Below are positions 50,596 to 53,460 of a stretch of 53,460 bases of DNA, one piece after another. Under the pieces are notes generated by a model. The model was not told the DNA's origin. It saw nothing but the letters and a program-made list of their open reading frames with translations, and did not search any database. Origin of the DNA: Anaerovibrio lipolyticus (GTDB taxonomy: Bacteria; Bacillota; Negativicutes; Selenomonadales; Selenomonadaceae); NCBI RefSeq assembly GCF_021531495.1, contig NZ_JADYTY010000015.1:1-53460 (forward strand), in the 5' to 3' direction. The stretch's first letter is position 1, and each line of letters begins with the position of its first letter. The translations under genes were made by a program, and so were the position numbers.

Positions 50596-51990
50596 TTGGT
50601 ATTTTCATCTACAGTATTTTTGTTTTTATTTTTACCATTTACGGTAATGGTTTACTATAATCCGTGTCTAAACAGCCGTAAATTTCGCAACAATTTCCTG
50701 TTGCTAATGAGCTTGGCATTTTATGCATATGGCGAACCATTATTTGTTTGCATTATGATTTTTGAAATTATCATGGGATGGTTAATAGGTTTGAAGCTAG
50801 AATTTACAGATAGCAAAAAACTCCGAAAAAGATGGCTGACCATAGGTACAGTGTTCTTTGTATTTATGCTTTTTGTGTTCAAATATCTTACTTTTGTCAG
50901 TGAGCAATTTGGTGGATTATTGTGCATTGATACATCAAATATAAATATAGCCTTGCCAGTTGGAATTTCATTTTTTACTTTTCAGTTATTATCATATATA
51001 TTTGATATCTATTATGGTAAAGCCAAGGCACAACGTAGTGTGCTTAATGTAGGATTGTATATAGCACTGTTTCCCCAATTAATTGCTGGACCTATAGTTC
51101 GCTATGATGTTATTGAAAGACAAATTATAGAACGACAAGAAAATTTGCGGGATTTTGCTGATGGTATGTTACGTTTTAGTTATGGTCTGGGCAAAAAGGT
51201 TTTAATCGCAAATTATATGGCTATGCTAGCTGATAATATATTTAATGCAGGTATGCCAGAATCAATGGCTACGGCATGGTTAGGCGCAATAGCATATACA
51301 CTTCAGATATATTTTGATTTTTCGGGTTATTCAGATATGGCAATTGGACTTGGCAAAATGTTTGGGTTCAAATTTCCGGAAAATTTCAATTATCCATATA
51401 TATCCAGCAGTATAACAGAATTTTGGCGTAGATGGCATATATCACTTAGTTCATGGTTTAGGGATTATGTATATATTCCCTTAGGTGGTAATCGCTGCAG
51501 CAAAGGACGCTGGCTGGGAAATCTTTTTGTGGTATGGGCATTAACCGGTATGTGGCATGGTGCTAATTGGACTTTCATATGTTGGGGCCTTTGGTATTTC
51601 CTGTGGTTAGTAGTAGAGAAAATCATAGGCATGCCAAATAAAATGGCAGTTATATCTCATATATATGCAATGGTAGTGGTTATTATTGGCTGGGTGTTCT
51701 TCCGTTCCGATAGTATAGGAGATGCTCTAGGATATATAGGAATTATGTTAGGCGTTGGCGGAAATAAACTTGCGGATGAAATATTTTATCATTATTTATC
51801 AGGCAGTTATATGTTGCTTGTATTGGCGTTTTTATTATCCATGCCGGTAGTACCATATTTGCAAAAGAAGTTTTGCTGTCAGGTATGGGGACAAAATATT
51901 GAAGGGATATTAGGCACTGCGATATTTTTATTATCTGTTTTAATGTGTATTAGTGGAAGCTATAACCCTTTTATTTATTTCAATTTCTAG
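50596..51990 (+). CDS. MBOAT family O-acyltransferase (AlgI-like)
   Basis: A 464-aa polytopic inner-membrane protein that moves acyl (usually acetyl) groups across the membrane to a surface glycan. The start is TTG at 50596: GGAGG lies 8 bases before it, and MVFSSTVFLFLFLPF is the normal N-terminus of AlgI/DltB-like proteins. An ATG at 50581 would contain the ribosome site within its first codons. Conserved parts: DFSGYSDMAIGLGKMFGF near 252, ITEFWRRWHISLSSWFRDYVY near 279-299, YIPLGGNR, and the catalytic His in LTGMWHGANWTF near 325. The partner SGNH protein follows 14 bp later. Confidence 0.93.
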   Translation: MVFSSTVFLFLFLPFTVMVYYNPCLNSRKFRNNFLLLMSLAFYAYGEPLFVCIMIFEIIMGWLIGLKLEFTDSKKLRKRWLTIGTVFFVFMLFVFKYLTFVSEQFGGLLCIDTSNINIALPVGISFFTFQLLSYIFDIYYGKAKAQRSVLNVGLYIALFPQLIAGPIVRYDVIERQIIERQENLRDFADGMLRFSYGLGKKVLIANYMAMLADNIFNAGMPESMATAWLGAIAYTLQIYFDFSGYSDMAIGLGKMFGFKFPENFNYPYISSSITEFWRRWHISLSSWFRDYVYIPLGGNRCSKGRWLGNLFVVWALTGMWHGANWTFICWGLWYFLWLVVEKIIGMPNKMAVISHIYAMVVVIIGWVFFRSDSIGDALGYIGIMLGVGGNKLADEIFYHYLSGSYMLLVLAFLLSMPVVPYLQKKFCCQVWGQNIEGILGTAIFLLSVLMCISGSYNPFIYFNF

Positions 51991-52004
51991 GGGGAAAGTA
52001 GATA

Positions 52005-53357
52005 ATGAAGATTATTAGTTTTAGAGAAAAAGCTATGCTTCTGTGTATGCTGGTGTTGATATTTTTCTTTATAAGCATATTTGTTCGTTTAGGTGCAAAG
52101 CATATTTTAATAAAAAGGCTTCATTGGGATAATGCTATTACGCACACTATATTTTTTGACAATAAAAGATTGCAGCGAACGGAGGTTGATGCAAAGTATA
52201 GAAAAGTTGATGTAAATTGGAAGAAAGCATATCCATTTGATGACGCAGAGGATGTAACAATCTGGCAGAGGGGAAGAGCCTTTGAGGCCAAAATACATAC
52301 CCTAGAGGATACAAAAATAGTTGATTGGTGTACTAAATGGCTCGTTTTGTACAGATGGTTTGTAGAAGCCGGGCGTGAGGTGGAGCAAAAAATTGGCTGG
52401 AATGTTATCAATCCTGCTATGCAGGTAGCCAAAATGCAGGATGGTTATCTTACTTTTGTGGAAAACAATAAAAATCAGGATGAGCGTATTGCTGCGGTAA
52501 ACGAATTTGCAGATTTTGTAAAATCTCAAAATGCTGAATTTTTGTATATTCAATCCCCAGGCAAAACTAATCCTTGGGGAGATAGTGAAATGAAGGGCAT
52601 AGATTATAGTAATGAAAATGCAGACAGATTATTGGAAGGTTTGAAGGCGAAAGGTATATCTGTATATGATTTACGACAGGATTTGTATGAGCATGTAGGA
52701 AGTGCTGGGTGGCATCAGGCATTTTTCCGTACAGACCATCATTGGAAGCCGGATACAGCTCTTTGGGCTGCTGGCAGGATAGTTGAAAAATTGGCAAATG
52801 ACTATGGTGTAGATGTCAATCGGGAACATTTTTCGCTAAATGATTATTATGATGATAAATATGAAAAAAGTTTTTTGGGTTCTCAGGGGAAAAAGCTAAC
52901 TTTGGTCAATACAGAGTTGGATGATTTCGATATTTATTATCCTAAATTCAAAACAAATGTTTATATGGAAATTTCAGAATGTGGCATTAGGGAAACAGGC
53001 GATTTTTCCATTTTTTACAATAAGCAGGAATTCGGTTCAGGAGATGTTTACAATGAAACTCCATATGCCATGTATGGATATGGAGATCAGCCAGAAATAA
53101 TAGTGCATAATTTTGCCAATGAAAATTTGCAGGATAAAAAGATTTTGCTTATCAGGGATTCTATGCTAGATACTGCAATGACATTTTTATCTATGGGGTT
53201 GAAGGATTTGCGTCTATTGGATATTCGACATTTTAATGGAAGTGTTAGAAAATATGTTTCCGAATATAAGCCTGATATAGTATTGGTAATGTATAAAACA
53301 AGTTATGGTGAAGATGTTAAGTGGGTTGGTCATAATGATAAATTCGATTTTCGTTAA
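52005..53357 (+). CDS. AlgX/AlgJ-like SGNH acetyltransferase partner (DHHW family)
   Basis: A 450-aa protein with one N-terminal membrane anchor (about 10-28) and an extracytoplasmic SGNH-hydrolase-like domain. The Asp-His pair is in FRTDHHWKPDTALW near 243-256; the nucleophile serine region is LLIRDSMLDTAMTFL near 384-398 (RDS in place of GDS); FLYIQSPGKTNP near 181 lies early in the fold. Such proteins receive acyl groups from the neighbouring MBOAT and place them on an exopolysaccharide or cell-surface glycan. The target glycan is not encoded nearby. Ribosome site AGGGGGAAAG. Stop is directly followed by the dispersed repeat copy C. Confidence 0.85.
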   Translation: MKIISFREKAMLLCMLVLIFFFISIFVRLGAKHILIKRLHWDNAITHTIFFDNKRLQRTEVDAKYRKVDVNWKKAYPFDDAEDVTIWQRGRAFEAKIHTLEDTKIVDWCTKWLVLYRWFVEAGREVEQKIGWNVINPAMQVAKMQDGYLTFVENNKNQDERIAAVNEFADFVKSQNAEFLYIQSPGKTNPWGDSEMKGIDYSNENADRLLEGLKAKGISVYDLRQDLYEHVGSAGWHQAFFRTDHHWKPDTALWAAGRIVEKLANDYGVDVNREHFSLNDYYDDKYEKSFLGSQGKKLTLVNTELDDFDIYYPKFKTNVYMEISECGIRETGDFSIFYNKQEFGSGDVYNETPYAMYGYGDQPEIIVHNFANENLQDKKILLIRDSMLDTAMTFLSMGLKDLRLLDIRHFNGSVRKYVSEYKPDIVLVMYKTSYGEDVKWVGHNDKFDFR

Positions 53358-53460
53358 ATTCTGATTTGCCGAGATGCCTATCTCTCTCTAGTATCATAAA
53401 TATAAGTCGTTATGTCAGTGGGTTCTTGAAATACAGCCTGCGGTCATGGCGACTTTTGCT
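53354..53460 (-). repeat. Dispersed repeat, copy C (inverted relative to A)
   Basis: Read on the minus strand it follows copy A closely: AGCAAAAGTCGCCATGACCG, CAGGCTGTATTTCAAGAACC, CACTGACATAACGACTT, GAGAGATAGGC, CGGCAAATCAGAATTT. The small inverted repeat is AAGTCGTTATG (53404-53414) / CATGGCGACTT (53445-53455). The element probably continues right of the window. Confidence 0.75.

Overview
The window reads as chromosomal DNA of an anaerobic, diderm, low-GC member of the Firmicutes, most likely a Selenomonadales/Negativicutes species (Selenomonas- or Anaerovibrio-like; genus not certain). The Firmicute signs are a glycine T-box before glyQS, strong AAGGAGG ribosome binding sites, several TTG/GTG starts, FabK-type enoyl reductase and a flavo-diiron protein. 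The outer-membrane sign is a beta-barrel protein ending in a beta-signal. The succinate-to-propionate pathway with methylmalonyl-CoA decarboxylase is typical of Veillonella/Selenomonas relatives.

Layout. 1-130: part of a dispersed repeat. 146-1369 (-): DUF401 membrane protein. 1584-6290 (-): a sugar ABC importer with lipoprotein, ATPase and two permeases, behind a strong promoter and a leader of about 315 nt. 6834-7898 (-): HD-GYP protein. 8076-9137 (-): galM, divergent from 9579-18139 (+), an arabinose regulon of a YtfQRT/YjfF-type furanose importer followed by araD, araB and araA. 18358-29017 (+): a Pel-like exopolysaccharide operon, the most interesting part. 29189-29536: orphan HPt protein. 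29670-30004: tRNA-Pro, tRNA-Arg, tRNA-Pro. 30485-37651: propionate operon (CoA transferase, two-subunit methylmalonyl-CoA mutase, MeaB, epimerase, decarboxylase alpha and biotin carrier). 37886-37983: an orphan IS200/IS605-like right end resembling a TnpB omega-RNA scaffold, sitting on the start codon of a broken carbohydrate-binding gene. 38928-48885: housekeeping genes (ROK kinase, DAHP synthase, fabK, DUF1858, polysaccharide deacetylase, flavo-diiron protein, HAD phosphatase, glyQS, a small unknown). 48956-50156: a repeat element of about 590 bp and a broken Rpn-type nuclease gene. 50596-53357: MBOAT plus SGNH/AlgX-like pair. 53360-53460: another copy of the repeat.

The Pel-like operon has the gene order known from Gram-positive pel clusters (D, E, deacetylase, F, G). 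It then adds a coiled-coil/beta-barrel outer-membrane protein and a separate GH114 hydrolase, as expected if a Gram-positive-type Pel machine was fitted to a cell with an outer membrane and without recognisable PelB or PelC. Its PelD keeps a c-di-GMP I-site (RQED five residues before a degenerate GGDEF motif), which implies post-translational control by c-di-GMP. An HD-GYP protein (a family that hydrolyses c-di-GMP) is encoded about 10 kb away.

Both window ends lie inside copies of the same dispersed repeat, with the interiors facing outwards. This is what a draft contig broken at a multi-copy element would look like.
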